Shown: positions 26,744 through 36,519 of the stretch, one piece after another
Layout of the letters: each line of letters opens with the position of its first letter
How positions within the stretch are numbered: position 1 is the stretch's first letter
Notes under the pieces: model-generated
The model's database searches: none
The model's input: the letters and a program-made list of their open reading frames with translations, nothing else
What the model was told of the DNA's origin: nothing
Assembly (NCBI GenBank): GCA_900105895.1
Contig: FNSH01000001.1
Coordinates: forward strand, 496,001 to 560,000
DNA from: Atopobium minutum
GTDB lineage: Bacteria > Actinomycetota > Coriobacteriia > Coriobacteriales > Atopobiaceae
DNA: 64,000 nucleotides
Direction of reading: 5' to 3'
Position numbers and translations under genes: made by a program

Positions 26744-27922
26744 ATGCCGTACTCACAACAACCTCGCTCATCAAGGCCAGCGTCTTCACAGCGAGCTCGT
26801 CAAGCACGCACATCACAACGTCAGCGCAGGCAATCAGTTAGTGTTTCTGGCGCGGGCCGTCCGCCACGCAATGATGGTTCGGGCGAATATTCCTTGCGCG
26901 GACAGCGGGTTAATCTAAACAGGCGCAGCATTCTGAGTGGCTACAACCCGCGCGCACTTGCGGTTCTTGCGGCGGGCATTATCATCCTAATTTTGCTTAT
27001 CGTAGGCATCACAAGCTGTGTACGCGGCTGTACTGCCCCTAAAAAAGAAACCGTGGAAGCCACTCAAAATGAAAATGGTATTGCCACGGGAATTTCTGCG
27101 GAGCTCAGCAAGAGCTTGGAAACCCAACTTGCTACCGGCGACAACTGGAAAACCATTGCTAAAAATGCCGATAAGTACAGCAATGAGCGCACTATAGAAC
27201 TGGCGCTAGAAGATCCGGCAGCAGTAGACTTTGTCGCCAAAGTCCCCACAGCTTCCAAGGAGGCTCAGACCTACTCCGATACGGTTACCCAAAACACGGT
27301 TCCCCTGCTGTATAGCTATGACACACGCTGGGGATTTGTAGACTATGCAGGCGCTCCTTTGGGAGTAACCGGTTCTGGTCCTACGGCTCTTGCTATGGCG
27401 TACATGTCTTTAACCGGCAAGAATGACCAGACCCCCGCAACCATCGCCAAGCTTGCCACAGATAATAACTATGCCACTGGCGATGCCTTTACTGACCTCA
27501 GCTTCTTTAGCGATAAGGCCAAGGATTTGGGTCTATCTGCAGAATCCGTAGATGCGTCTATGGAAGAGATTACGGGATCCCTTAAGAACAACCATCCTAT
27601 TATTGTTTTGGCAAACGATAATACCTTTACCAAGCACCAGCACTACGTAGTACTGGCAAGCCTTAATGCCGACGGCACCGTAAATGTATACGACCCCACC
27701 AACAGCCTTGTGAGCACTCGTCCATGGGCAGCACAAACCATCTTGGGATACACATCCAGCAAAATGATGGTTATGCATGCCGCCTCACAGGATTCGCAGG
27801 GTGCGCAAGGTTCAAAGGATTCAAAAGACTCGCAAGGAGGCTCCAATACATCCAAGAGTTCTAGTGGCTCAAATATCAGCTCTACGAGTTCAAAGGACAG
27901 CAAGAGCAACGCTTCTAACTAA
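26744..27922 (+). CDS. Membrane-anchored C39-like peptidase-fold protein with Cys-to-Ser change
   Basis: A 392-aa protein with an Arg/Gln/Ser-rich cytoplasmic N-terminus (about 70 residues), one transmembrane helix (ALAVLAAGIIILILLIVGIT), then an extracellular C39_2-like domain. The family nucleophile motif GCGPTALAM appears here as GSGPTALAMAY: the Cys codon reads TCT. The partner His (HQHYVVLAS) and the following Asp/Asn strand (NVYDPTNS) are kept. The last 50 residues are Ser/Lys/Asp-rich and disordered. It may be a pseudo-peptidase or use Ser. ATG 26744 follows AAAGGAG; the in-frame TTG upstream was rejected. Confidence 0.8.
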   Translation: MPYSQQPRSSRPASSQRARQARTSQRQRRQSVSVSGAGRPPRNDGSGEYSLRGQRVNLNRRSILSGYNPRALAVLAAGIIILILLIVGITSCVRGCTAPKKETVEATQNENGIATGISAELSKSLETQLATGDNWKTIAKNADKYSNERTIELALEDPAAVDFVAKVPTASKEAQTYSDTVTQNTVPLLYSYDTRWGFVDYAGAPLGVTGSGPTALAMAYMSLTGKNDQTPATIAKLATDNNYATGDAFTDLSFFSDKAKDLGLSAESVDASMEEITGSLKNNHPIIVLANDNTFTKHQHYVVLASLNADGTVNVYDPTNSLVSTRPWAAQTILGYTSSKMMVMHAASQDSQGAQGSKDSKDSQGGSNTSKSSSGSNISSTSSKDSKSNASN

Positions 27923-27950
27923 CTAAGCTAGCTCTTAGCGGGCTTATAGC

Positions 27951-27987
27951 AAAAGCCCCACCCTCATACCTGAGAGTGGGGCTGTTT
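27951..27987. terminator. Probable bidirectional terminator between the C39-like gene and pgcA
   Basis: A 13-bp stem AGCCCCACCCTCA / TGAGAGTGGGGCT with one mismatch and loop TACC. GTTTCAT follows on the plus strand; the minus strand ends in GGGGCTTTTGC. It serves the two convergent genes. Confidence 0.65.
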
Positions 27988-28046
27988 CATAACGAAAGTT
28001 GCCTTGACCTTATGGCATGGCCTCAGTCTTATAACAAAACTAAGCC

Positions 28047-29768
28047 TTACGACAAGAGCTTCTCGGCAGCCTGCTGCAAAGCAGCGCGAACCGCCTCAGA
28101 CTCTGCACGTGTAGCTCCCTTTGAGAACAAGTAGGCCTTTACCTTAGGCTCGGTACCGGAAGGACGGAAGATCACCTTATTATTGCCCTCAAGTGCAAAC
28201 TCAATAACATTGGAGGTAGGCAGCGTCTGAGCTGCTTCTTTTTGCAGACCAGAAACGCGAGGCATTTGAGGACCGGTTGCAAAATCTGTCGTAGCAAGCA
28301 CCTTATAACCAGCAATTTCTGCGGGAGGATTGGCGCGCAAATCATCCATAATCTGCGCCATATGCTCGGCACCTGCTGCACCAGGGAAGCTAGCATTTAC
28401 CGTGCCATTGAGGTAGTAGCCATACTTTTGATACAGCGCTTCCATAGCCTCATACAGATCCATGCCCTTTGAGGCATAGTCAGATGCCATTTCTACACAC
28501 AACATGGTTGCGACAATAGCGTCCTTATCGCGAGCGTGTGTGCCAACCAAATAGCCGTAAGACTCCTCAAAGCCCATCAAGAAACGCTGAGACTCCCCTG
28601 CCGCGGTAAGCAGATCAATTTGCTCACCAACATACTTGAAGCCTGTAAGAACACGACGCAACTCAAAGCCCTTATCGACAGCCAAGGCATCACACATGGA
28701 GCTGGAAACAATGGTGGTAACCGCTACCTTGGACGATACGTCCTCCCCATTGTGCTGAGCCATGGTTGAGAGCCAATCCATGAGCAAAACGCCCATCTCA
28801 TTGCCAGAAAGAAGCTTGTACTCCCCCTTATGAGGGATGGCGGTACCCATACGATCTGCATCGGGATCAGTTGCTACCAAGAGCTGAGGCTTAACCTCAT
28901 CTGCCAGTTTAAGACCCAACTCCAACGCCTCACGAAACTCGGGATTGGGGTAAGGGCAGGTGGGGAAATCTCCATCGGGCTGGGACTGCTCGGAAACAAC
29001 CGTTACGTCATTGACGCCAATCTCGGACAGAATACGGCTTACGCACTCCATGCCCGTACCATTGAGCGGAGTGTACACAACCTTGTAGCCTTCGGATGCC
29101 TTAAAGCCCGGAATGGAAACTTGCTTGATAGCGCTGATAAAATCATCGAGCACGTACTCGGGCGTCCACTCGATCAAGCTCTGTTGGAGAGCCTCATCAA
29201 AATCCATGCACTTTACAGCGCCAAACAGCGGTGTCTTTGCAATAAAGGCGCTGATCTCATCTGCGGCTTCATTAGCAATCTGGCCGCCGTTTTCATTGTA
29301 GACTTTATAGCCGTTGTACTTTGCAGGATTATGGCTTGCAGTAAGCACAATACCAGCACTGGTGCCCAAACGACGCACAGCAAACGAGAGTGCTGGAACA
29401 GGCTCAATGCGGGGATACACATACACATGGACGCCATTAGCTGCCAAAACGCCAGCTGCTACACGCTGGAACTCCTCGCCCTTATTGCGAGAATCGCGTG
29501 CCAGAGCAACGCTAGGATTGCTGTAATGAGCGTTAAGATAATCTGCCACGCCCTGTGTTGCTTGGGCAACCACGTGTACATTCATGCGATTGGTGCCCAC
29601 ACCAATGACTCCGCGAAGACCGGCCGTACCAAATTCCAAGCTGCGATAAAATGCGTCATACAGCTCATCCGTATCGGCAGCAACAAGGGCCTTAAGCTCA
29701 TCGAGCAAATCTTGTTCTGTAAGGTTATCCAACCACTGATCAACCGTAGGTTTGATGTTCTGATCCAT
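28047..29768 (-). CDS. pgcA: Phospho-sugar mutase (phosphoglucomutase/phosphomannomutase, PgcA type)
   Basis: A 573-aa alpha-D-phosphohexomutase that interconverts hexose-1- and hexose-6-phosphates, supplying UDP-glucose for glycans. All four domains are recognisable: the phosphoserine loop TASHNPAKYNGYKVY, the metal loop ATDPDADRMG, the sugar loop GFEESYGYLVGTHARDKD, and the C-terminal phosphate loop FRPSGTEPKVKAYL. Length and the long N-terminus fit the PgcA/PGM2 branch rather than short Pgm. AAGGAG is 7 nt before the ATG. It feeds the several glycosyltransferase genes in this window. Confidence 0.92.
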   Translation of the reverse strand: MDQNIKPTVDQWLDNLTEQDLLDELKALVAADTDELYDAFYRSLEFGTAGLRGVIGVGTNRMNVHVVAQATQGVADYLNAHYSNPSVALARDSRNKGEEFQRVAAGVLAANGVHVYVYPRIEPVPALSFAVRRLGTSAGIVLTASHNPAKYNGYKVYNENGGQIANEAADEISAFIAKTPLFGAVKCMDFDEALQQSLIEWTPEYVLDDFISAIKQVSIPGFKASEGYKVVYTPLNGTGMECVSRILSEIGVNDVTVVSEQSQPDGDFPTCPYPNPEFREALELGLKLADEVKPQLLVATDPDADRMGTAIPHKGEYKLLSGNEMGVLLMDWLSTMAQHNGEDVSSKVAVTTIVSSSMCDALAVDKGFELRRVLTGFKYVGEQIDLLTAAGESQRFLMGFEESYGYLVGTHARDKDAIVATMLCVEMASDYASKGMDLYEAMEALYQKYGYYLNGTVNASFPGAAGAEHMAQIMDDLRANPPAEIAGYKVLATTDFATGPQMPRVSGLQKEAAQTLPTSNVIEFALEGNNKVIFRPSGTEPKVKAYLFSKGATRAESEAVRAALQQAAEKLLS

Positions 29769-29981
29769 GAGCGTGTCTCCTTACCAGAGGGTTATAATCA
29801 TTCCGTTAGCGCATGCGCGCCGTTACATACCTATACAATCGCTGTATACCTATTATTTACATGGTAGCGTATGCACCTTATTTATCAGCGTACTTGTCAG
29901 CAGAAGATGTAAATACTCAGATTTATCCGTCTATCGGATACACTTTACTCGGTAAACATAAAACGGGCGAAAGGTGTCCCG

Positions 29982-32261
29982 ATGGAATTTATAGCAACCT
30001 GCCCCAAGGGTTTTGAACAGCTCTTAGCTCATGAGCTGAGCGCGCTGGACTGCAAACACGTACGTCCTCTTACGGGTCAGGTAAGTTTTGATGGCATGCT
30101 GAGCTGCGCATATCGTGTATGCTTGTGGTCTCGTCTGGCTTCTCGCGTCACGCTTATTCTGGCACGTATAGACGCTGCTGATGCAAACCAACTTTATGAG
30201 GGCATCTATGCACTGCCCTGGGAAGAGCACATTCCTACCACGGCAAGCATTGCCGTAAATGCTCATGGCATGAATGAAGAGCTGCGCAATACACAATTTA
30301 GTGCCCTGCGTACCAAAGATGCCATTTCTGACCGTATGCTGGCTAAGAAGGCCATTCGTCTTTCTACCGATCCCTCCCATCCTGATTTACGCATTACGCT
30401 GCGCCTGCGCAATACAACAGCCATGGTTGGCATTGATCTATCTGGCACTCCCCTCTTTCGGCGTGGCTATGAGATGGGCAAATCTGCTCGTCAACCCCTA
30501 GCACCACTGCGCCCCGATTATGCTGCTGCACTGCTAACACAGGCAGGTTGGATGGATGCATGTCGTCACACCAATCCTACCCTGCTGAGCGTATATAGCG
30601 GCGCAGGCACCGTTCTTGCAGAAGCTGCTGCTTACGCACTTGATCGTGCTCCTGGTTTGCTACGTAACCGCTGGGGCTTTAAGGGCTGGCTGGGTCACGA
30701 TGCCAAAGTATGGACACAGCTGCTAGAAGAAGCAGATGCCCGTGCTCAAAAGGGTGCAGCAACCAGCTTTACACTGATTGGCGCCGATGATCGCTCTGGT
30801 TGGGAATCTGCTGCCCGGCAGACCATGCGCGCTGCAGGTATTTCATATATGCCTCAGCTCATAAGCTGTACTGCACTCACACAAACAGCTGCCGCGCTGA
30901 GCAATCCAAGTGTTTGTGTCTGCGACCTCAGTTTTTTCTCGGCAGATAGCTTAGTGGTGGAAGCACGCGCCCTCAGCAGTGTGCGCAGTGCTGTTGCGGC
31001 ACTTCCCGATGAGGTTTCGCTCAGCGCAATAGATAGCAGTGCAACACTGGATGCTGCACTGGGAATGGAAGCTACACAGCAGCTTGCTCTTTTACTGGGA
31101 CAAGACAGTGCCTCTTTGCGCACCTATAACCTCAAGCAGCGTACACAAACCCCGCCGCTGGTCAGCTATGGTGACAACAAGCAGGTAGCTGTCCTAATGG
31201 AAGCGTCCAATCAGTTTGCTGCCCGCCTTTCTAAGATGTATAGGCTGCGCAAAAAGTGGGCTAAGCGTGAATACATAAGCTGCTACCGTGTATACGATGC
31301 AGATCTGCCCGACTACGCTGCCGCCATTGATCTGTATGAAGGTCTGCCCTACCATCGCGGGGGCGTGCTGCAAGCACCGCAGCGCTGGGCTGTGATTGCA
31401 GAATATGCCGCTCCCAAGACGGTAGACCCCGCTCTTGCCCACAGGCGCCTGCTGGACATTCTCACCCTTACTCCCCTGATCTGTAAGCTTGATCCCAAGC
31501 AGGTGTATGTCAAGACGCGCATGCACTCCAAGGGCGGCTCGCAGTATGCTGCCGGCGCACAGCAAAAAGAAACCGATCGTCGCCGCAGTCATTTGGTGGA
31601 CGAGAATGGCTTGACCTTTGAAGTTAATTTTGAAGACTACCTGGATACAGGCCTGTTTTTAGACCATCGAGACACGCGCTCCCTGCTGCGAGAGCTTGCC
31701 AAAAAGGTTCCTGAGCATGGCTACTTTTGCAACTTGTTTGCCTATACCGGCAGCGCCACCTGCTACGCCGCAGATGGCGGGGCGCGCAACACCACAACGG
31801 TAGATATGTCTAAAACCTATTTGGAGTGGGCTCAGCGCAATATGCGTCGCAATGGTTTTACCGAGAACACCCACAAGTTTGTCCAGTCAGACGTACTGCA
31901 ATGGATTGATGCCGAGCGTCACAGCGCTCACCGATATGACCTTATCTTTTGCGACCCTCCCACGTTTTCTAACTCTTCTCGCATGCGTAAGCGTGGCTGG
32001 GATGTGCAGCGCGACCATGTGGAATTGCTCATTTCCTTATCGCGTATGCTTACCAAAACAGGTATATGTGTATTTTCTTGTAACCTGCGTAGCTTTAAGC
32101 CTGACATGGAGGCGCTCACTAAGTATGGCGTTGAGCTGGAAGATATTACCGATAAGACCATCCCAGAAGACTTTGCGCGCACAAGCAAGATTCACCACTG
32201 CTATATCGTAAGAAGGGCTGGACGAGCTAAAGGTGTTTCTCGCGCACCCAAGACCTCCTAA
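29982..32261 (+). CDS. rlmKL: RlmKL-type fused 23S rRNA methyltransferase (N-terminal catalytic motifs degenerate)
   Basis: A 759-aa fusion. Residues 1-160 contain the N-terminal ferredoxin-like and THUMP domains (FIATCPKGFEQLLAHELSAL). Residues about 165-390 correspond to RlmL (m2G2445) but lack its key motifs: the SAM loop reads LSVYSGAGTVLAEAA and the NPPYG catalytic motif is replaced by CVCDLSFFSAD. From about 400 the RlmK (m7G2069) half is intact: YVKTRMHSKGGSQY, NLFAYTGSATCYAADGGA and FCDPPTFSNSSRMRK. It probably keeps only one activity. The ATG has AAAGG 7 nt upstream. It ends 15 nt before a convergent membrane-protein gene. Confidence 0.88.
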   Translation: MEFIATCPKGFEQLLAHELSALDCKHVRPLTGQVSFDGMLSCAYRVCLWSRLASRVTLILARIDAADANQLYEGIYALPWEEHIPTTASIAVNAHGMNEELRNTQFSALRTKDAISDRMLAKKAIRLSTDPSHPDLRITLRLRNTTAMVGIDLSGTPLFRRGYEMGKSARQPLAPLRPDYAAALLTQAGWMDACRHTNPTLLSVYSGAGTVLAEAAAYALDRAPGLLRNRWGFKGWLGHDAKVWTQLLEEADARAQKGAATSFTLIGADDRSGWESAARQTMRAAGISYMPQLISCTALTQTAAALSNPSVCVCDLSFFSADSLVVEARALSSVRSAVAALPDEVSLSAIDSSATLDAALGMEATQQLALLLGQDSASLRTYNLKQRTQTPPLVSYGDNKQVAVLMEASNQFAARLSKMYRLRKKWAKREYISCYRVYDADLPDYAAAIDLYEGLPYHRGGVLQAPQRWAVIAEYAAPKTVDPALAHRRLLDILTLTPLICKLDPKQVYVKTRMHSKGGSQYAAGAQQKETDRRRSHLVDENGLTFEVNFEDYLDTGLFLDHRDTRSLLRELAKKVPEHGYFCNLFAYTGSATCYAADGGARNTTTVDMSKTYLEWAQRNMRRNGFTENTHKFVQSDVLQWIDAERHSAHRYDLIFCDPPTFSNSSRMRKRGWDVQRDHVELLISLSRMLTKTGICVFSCNLRSFKPDMEALTKYGVELEDITDKTIPEDFARTSKIHHCYIVRRAGRAKGVSRAPKTS

Positions 32262-32275
32262 AACCGCGTAATAAG

Positions 32276-33817
32276 CTAGTGCTCTTGTTGAGTCCACTGA
32301 GCTACTTGGCTCCATCCCATCATGCCAAGGGCAACAAAGAAAGGCATGTAGAGGAACAGGTATCGAGAACGGCATTCAAATAACAGCAGAAAGACATTAA
32401 GTGCTAGTAAGGCAATGAGCATGACCGTTTCTATATCATTTTGATTGCACTGATTGCGCACAAAACACTTCAGGGCAATGCCTATAAGAACCACAAACCA
32501 CAACAGCTGATGAAGCACTTCAAACGGGGCAATGGTTGTGGTGGTGTAGCTGATGCCATACCACGTATTCAGTGCGGTACTATCTCCCATAATCTGTTTG
32601 ATAGGACTGCCCTCTACCTTCCACCCAAAACTACCATCTGTATAGTCAATAAGTGTTTTATTAAAGAATTGCTTTGCTGCCCCCGCAACGCCCATAGCCT
32701 GAACACGCTCGTGCCATCTTTGGAGAGCATGAGCACTCTTTTCTTGTGGCGTTGAAAACTGAAATATGTATCTATAATCTTCAGCAGAAAAAATTCCCAT
32801 ATCAGCAGGATTAAATCCCATCATTAAATAATGTGCCATAGGAATTGCCTCGTTTTTATCGATAGTAAGCGTAGAAGGAATGAGAGCTGCTCTCACTCCC
32901 ACACCACAACCCACAGCAGCAGTAATAACCGCAATCGTACCTATGCAGCGTAAGGGCTTCTTGATGAACTGTTGTATGGATAGAACAGCTTGTTTTTGAC
33001 GTATACGATTGACAAGCTCAATCGCTATGATTGCCATTGTGACAAATATAACAGTTGGCTTTATAAATATGCCAACCAGGGTCAAAAATACAATCATAAA
33101 GTTCTTGACATACCCTGCTCGCATATACACATAAAGAAACAGCAGGAGCGAGACAAAAAGCATTCCATAGGTATCTGAATAAGGAACCAAAATCCAAGGA
33201 GACAGACCAATAAAAATACAAGAGAACAGAAGCGTTGCATAGCCAACAACATATCCTGCCATACGCTTTGCAACCTGTGCACAAAGCCAGATAGAACTCG
33301 TAACGCACACGCAACTACCTATGGTTACACTTATATATCCCGTCTGAATCCCAATCAGTTGACCAAACGTCGCAATGCTTCTAAAAAGGCCTGCAAGAAA
33401 CAGTTGGTTTGGAAACGTGGAAAAATATGAGCTACTCGGCTGTTCAAAATTAGTAATAGCGGCAACATCCCAGCCAGAATAGAACCAAGCATGCTTAACA
33501 ATAAAGAGCTGGAGCGCAAAGAGCAGTAGACAAATTGCAGGGCTCAGTATGGTGAAAACCCGCGATTTATTACCTACAAATCTCCAGCTTTTACTACGCG
33601 CATAGGTAAATACAGCGCACAGACACATACCAAAAGCACTCGCAAATACAAACAGAACGGGGTTAAGTCCCACAAAAAGGCGTTTACTCACAAACGTAAT
33701 GAACGGAGCTGCACAGACTGCAAACAACAAGGCGCACGCCATATATACAAGAGATACCTTTTTAAAAAACCACAATACTGATTGTAAGAAGGTAGACAGG
33801 GAAATCTTTTTGGACAT
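32276..33817 (-). CDS. Polytopic membrane protein, likely GT-C type glycosyltransferase
   Basis: A 513-aa protein with about 12 transmembrane segments and an early loop containing the acidic motif FYSGWDVAAI, followed by SSYFSTFPNQLFLAGL and VPYSDTYGMLF. This pattern is that of GT-C (ArnT/PMT-like) enzymes, which use polyprenyl-phosphate sugars on the outer face. The C-terminal third has a soluble loop (about 330-430). Its ATG overlaps the stop of the preceding GtrB-like gene by one nucleotide, so a polyprenyl-P-sugar made by that enzyme is the likely donor. More AT-rich than its neighbours. Confidence 0.7.
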   Translation of the reverse strand: MSKKISLSTFLQSVLWFFKKVSLVYMACALLFAVCAAPFITFVSKRLFVGLNPVLFVFASAFGMCLCAVFTYARSKSWRFVGNKSRVFTILSPAICLLLFALQLFIVKHAWFYSGWDVAAITNFEQPSSSYFSTFPNQLFLAGLFRSIATFGQLIGIQTGYISVTIGSCVCVTSSIWLCAQVAKRMAGYVVGYATLLFSCIFIGLSPWILVPYSDTYGMLFVSLLLFLYVYMRAGYVKNFMIVFLTLVGIFIKPTVIFVTMAIIAIELVNRIRQKQAVLSIQQFIKKPLRCIGTIAVITAAVGCGVGVRAALIPSTLTIDKNEAIPMAHYLMMGFNPADMGIFSAEDYRYIFQFSTPQEKSAHALQRWHERVQAMGVAGAAKQFFNKTLIDYTDGSFGWKVEGSPIKQIMGDSTALNTWYGISYTTTTIAPFEVLHQLLWFVVLIGIALKCFVRNQCNQNDIETVMLIALLALNVFLLLFECRSRYLFLYMPFFVALGMMGWSQVAQWTQQEH

Positions 33818-34776
33818 TACTGCTTATCCCAAGTACGCTCGGCGATAATAAAGCGAGGACGGCTTTTTACCTCAAGGTAAATCTTGCCGATATACTCGCC
33901 GATAATACCCAGAGCTAAAAGCTGTAGGCCACCAAACAGACAGATAAAGCAGATCATGCTCGCCCATCCTGGGATGGTGTATCCAACAAACTCACTTACG
34001 ATAGCCCAGATAATGCTGATAAAACCCGCCACGCTAAACACGGCGCCTAGCGACGCAATAAGGTGAATGGGCTTAATGGATAGGCTTGTAATGCCATCAA
34101 AAGCAAGTGACAGCATCTTAGTAAGCGGATAATGGCTGGTACCTGCCACCCGCTCAGAACGCTCATACCTCACGGTAGTTGACGTATAACCAACTAAGGG
34201 CACAAGCCCGCGCAAGAAGAGATTGACCTCATTAAATTCTGCAAGACCATCCAAAGCACGAGCGCTCAGCAAACGATAATCTGCATGGTTAAACACGATC
34301 TCCGCACCCAGTGCATTAAGCACCTTGTAATAGCCCTCGGCGGTCATACGCTTAAACGCAGTGTCGGTCTCACGCTTGGAACGTACGCCATATACCACGT
34401 CAAAGCCAGAGCGCCACGCATCAACCATCTTTGCAATGGCGTGAATATCATCTTGACCATCACAATCCGCAGAAATGCACGCATCACAGTGTTTGCGAGC
34501 CTCCATCAAGCCAGCGAGAAGCGCATTTTGATGGCCTCGATTACGCGAAAGCGATATGCCCTCGTAGTGCTCGTTTGTTGCAGCAAGGCCCTGTATAATC
34601 TCCCAAGTTTTATCGGCAGAGCCATCATTGATAAAACAAATCTTACTAGAAGAAGCAATCTTTCCTGTCGCAATAAGCTGTTCGAGCTCATCGAGAAAAA
34701 GAGGTGCCGTCAATGGCAGCACCTCTTGTTCATTGTAGCAAGGAATAACAATCCACAGGTTAGCTGGTGTATTCAT
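33817..34776 (-). CDS. GtrB/DPM1-like polyprenyl-phosphate glycosyltransferase
   Basis: A 319-aa GT2 enzyme that transfers a sugar from a nucleotide donor to polyprenyl phosphate. The N-terminal GT-A domain has IVIPCYNEQEVLPL, CFINDGSADKTWEII, LSRNRGHQNALLAG and the metal motif ISADCDGQDDIHA. Two C-terminal transmembrane helices follow (about 235-255 and 268-290), then YIGKIYLEVKSRPRFI. This is the GtrB/YkcC architecture. It is coupled by a TAATG overlap to the GT-C-type gene, and a GtrA protein is encoded 7 kb away. Together these could decorate a wall polymer. Confidence 0.9.
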   Translation of the reverse strand: MNTPANLWIVIPCYNEQEVLPLTAPLFLDELEQLIATGKIASSSKICFINDGSADKTWEIIQGLAATNEHYEGISLSRNRGHQNALLAGLMEARKHCDACISADCDGQDDIHAIAKMVDAWRSGFDVVYGVRSKRETDTAFKRMTAEGYYKVLNALGAEIVFNHADYRLLSARALDGLAEFNEVNLFLRGLVPLVGYTSTTVRYERSERVAGTSHYPLTKMLSLAFDGITSLSIKPIHLIASLGAVFSVAGFISIIWAIVSEFVGYTIPGWASMICFICLFGGLQLLALGIIGEYIGKIYLEVKSRPRFIIAERTWDKQ

Positions 34777-34854
34777 AGTACTTTTCTTCTTCGTATTGGT
34801 TCGTATAAGGCAGCCACATGCTGACTGTTTAGGTAGATACCACCATTATTTCTA

Positions 34855-36360
34855 CTATTGTACGTCCTTCTCGTAGAAGTTCTTGAGATCCTCATACATA
34901 GCCACCAGCGTAGGAACATCTGCATAAGCCATATGCCCGCAACCGTAGCGGTGCCACTCAATGTTTTGCTTGATCTCATCAGACAAGAACTGGGTGCTCA
35001 TGTCATGTATGACGTTCCAGTAGGTAGTGGCAGCATCAAAACGACCGCCCAAAATGGCAAGCTTGGTAGTTGGGCTACGACGCAGCGCGGTAGCAATATC
35101 AAAGCTTACGTTAGGCGCCCCTACTTTACCATCGGTACCTGCACAAGCATGGTTCCAGTCCCAATTGACGCCAATGGTCATATAGTTGCTCCCCAGATAG
35201 CGGGTAGGTGCAACATAGCCGACCTCCTCGCGAAGGAAGTTGCGCAGGGCAACATTCCAGGGCGCGTCAAGCGCATCAAGAGCGGCGTCTTCCAGAGCCA
35301 AGAATTCATGGGAAGCTTGAGCGGGATGGTAGGCATCAGAGGTGAATCGAGTATCCAGACGACCCACAATCTTGGCTTCATCCTCCAAAAGCTTGGCACG
35401 GAAGGTTTCCAGATCCACACGCAGGTGCTGAGCTGCAATAAATTGAGCTGGTAAGCCAATATAATCAGCCAATTGCTTTGCCACGGCAAGCTCATCTTGG
35501 GCACTCAGACGGTCTCCCTTAAGTAAGGCAGGCGCCAAAACATCTTCCGTAAAGGCCATGGCAGCGTCAAACCAGCTATCCTCATCGTGGTTCTTGCCAA
35601 CCTTACCAAAGAACTGAGCGGTAGCAGCATATGTTGGTACCATACCCAGATAGTACAGATCCTCTCCCGGAAGCGTCTGCACCCAGTTAAAGATCGCAGA
35701 AAGCATCACAACACCGCTAACGTGGACGCCCTGCTCGCCCAACAAGCGCATGAGCTGGGAGTTTCTAACAGTGCCATAGGACTCGCCAAACAGATACAGC
35801 GGGCTGCCCCAGCGATTGTTCTTCTCAAGCCACTCTTGAATAGCACGGGCAAAGGCACTGGCATCTCCATCAATGCCAAAGATCTTCTTGGGATCCACGC
35901 CATCTGCAAGCGTAGACCAACCCGTACCAGGAGCATCTAAAAAGACGAGGTCAGACTGCTGAAGCAAGGTGTAGGGATTATCGCTCAGCTTTGGATTGCC
36001 TACGTGCTTTACTCCGTTTGTCTCTACGCGCACCGGACCAATGCCACCAACATTTACGGGCACCGATGCACAGCCAGGCCCGCCATTAAAGGCAAAGGTT
36101 ACCGGACGAGCAGGATCAGGCTGCCCATCTTTGGTGGCAACGTAACTTATAGAAAACATCTGTGCTAACAGTGCTCCGGCATCCTCACGCACGTCTAGAT
36201 GTCCAGCCGTTACCACATAGTCTATGACCTGACCATTGCCAGACCAGCTAAGCTTGGCAGATTTTGCCTCAGGAACCGCAGGTCGAGGATCTGCAGCAAC
36301 GGTACGAAACTCATCTGCCTTTTCATGATTTATTGTTGTAGTTTCTTTGATATCAGCCAC
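34855..36360 (-). CDS. S10 family serine carboxypeptidase-like protein
   Basis: A 501-aa alpha/beta-hydrolase of peptidase family S10. The oxyanion segment is FNGGPGCASVPVN, the nucleophile Ser lies in LFGESYGTVRNS (about 182), the Asp in GGRFDAATTYW and the His in YGCGHMAYAD. There is no signal peptide: the N-terminus is hydrophilic (ADIKETTTINHEKADE), so the protein should be cytoplasmic, unlike most eukaryotic S10 enzymes. The start is a GTG with AGGAG 6 nt upstream; a nearby ATG is out of frame. It lies upstream of the GtrB-like gene on the same strand with 78 nt between. Confidence 0.88.
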   Translation of the reverse strand: MADIKETTTINHEKADEFRTVAADPRPAVPEAKSAKLSWSGNGQVIDYVVTAGHLDVREDAGALLAQMFSISYVATKDGQPDPARPVTFAFNGGPGCASVPVNVGGIGPVRVETNGVKHVGNPKLSDNPYTLLQQSDLVFLDAPGTGWSTLADGVDPKKIFGIDGDASAFARAIQEWLEKNNRWGSPLYLFGESYGTVRNSQLMRLLGEQGVHVSGVVMLSAIFNWVQTLPGEDLYYLGMVPTYAATAQFFGKVGKNHDEDSWFDAAMAFTEDVLAPALLKGDRLSAQDELAVAKQLADYIGLPAQFIAAQHLRVDLETFRAKLLEDEAKIVGRLDTRFTSDAYHPAQASHEFLALEDAALDALDAPWNVALRNFLREEVGYVAPTRYLGSNYMTIGVNWDWNHACAGTDGKVGAPNVSFDIATALRRSPTTKLAILGGRFDAATTYWNVIHDMSTQFLSDEIKQNIEWHRYGCGHMAYADVPTLVAMYEDLKNFYEKDVQ

Positions 36361-36519
36361 GCATTACTCCTAAAATGATTCTGGGTAGACTATCTTGCCC
36401 CTCATTACGTTCTTGCTTCTAGTTTATTACCCATCAAATGCAGTTGAAAGTCTAGTGGCATGGATTACAATGAGAAATTACCTAATAAGAACGGTTATGA
36501 AAAAACTACAGGAGAAGCC

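Noticed and set aside
28830..29867. Long plus-strand open frame opposite pgcA (345 codons)
   Set aside because: Shadow of a strongly conserved mutase; Cys/His-rich composition is typical of antisense translation.
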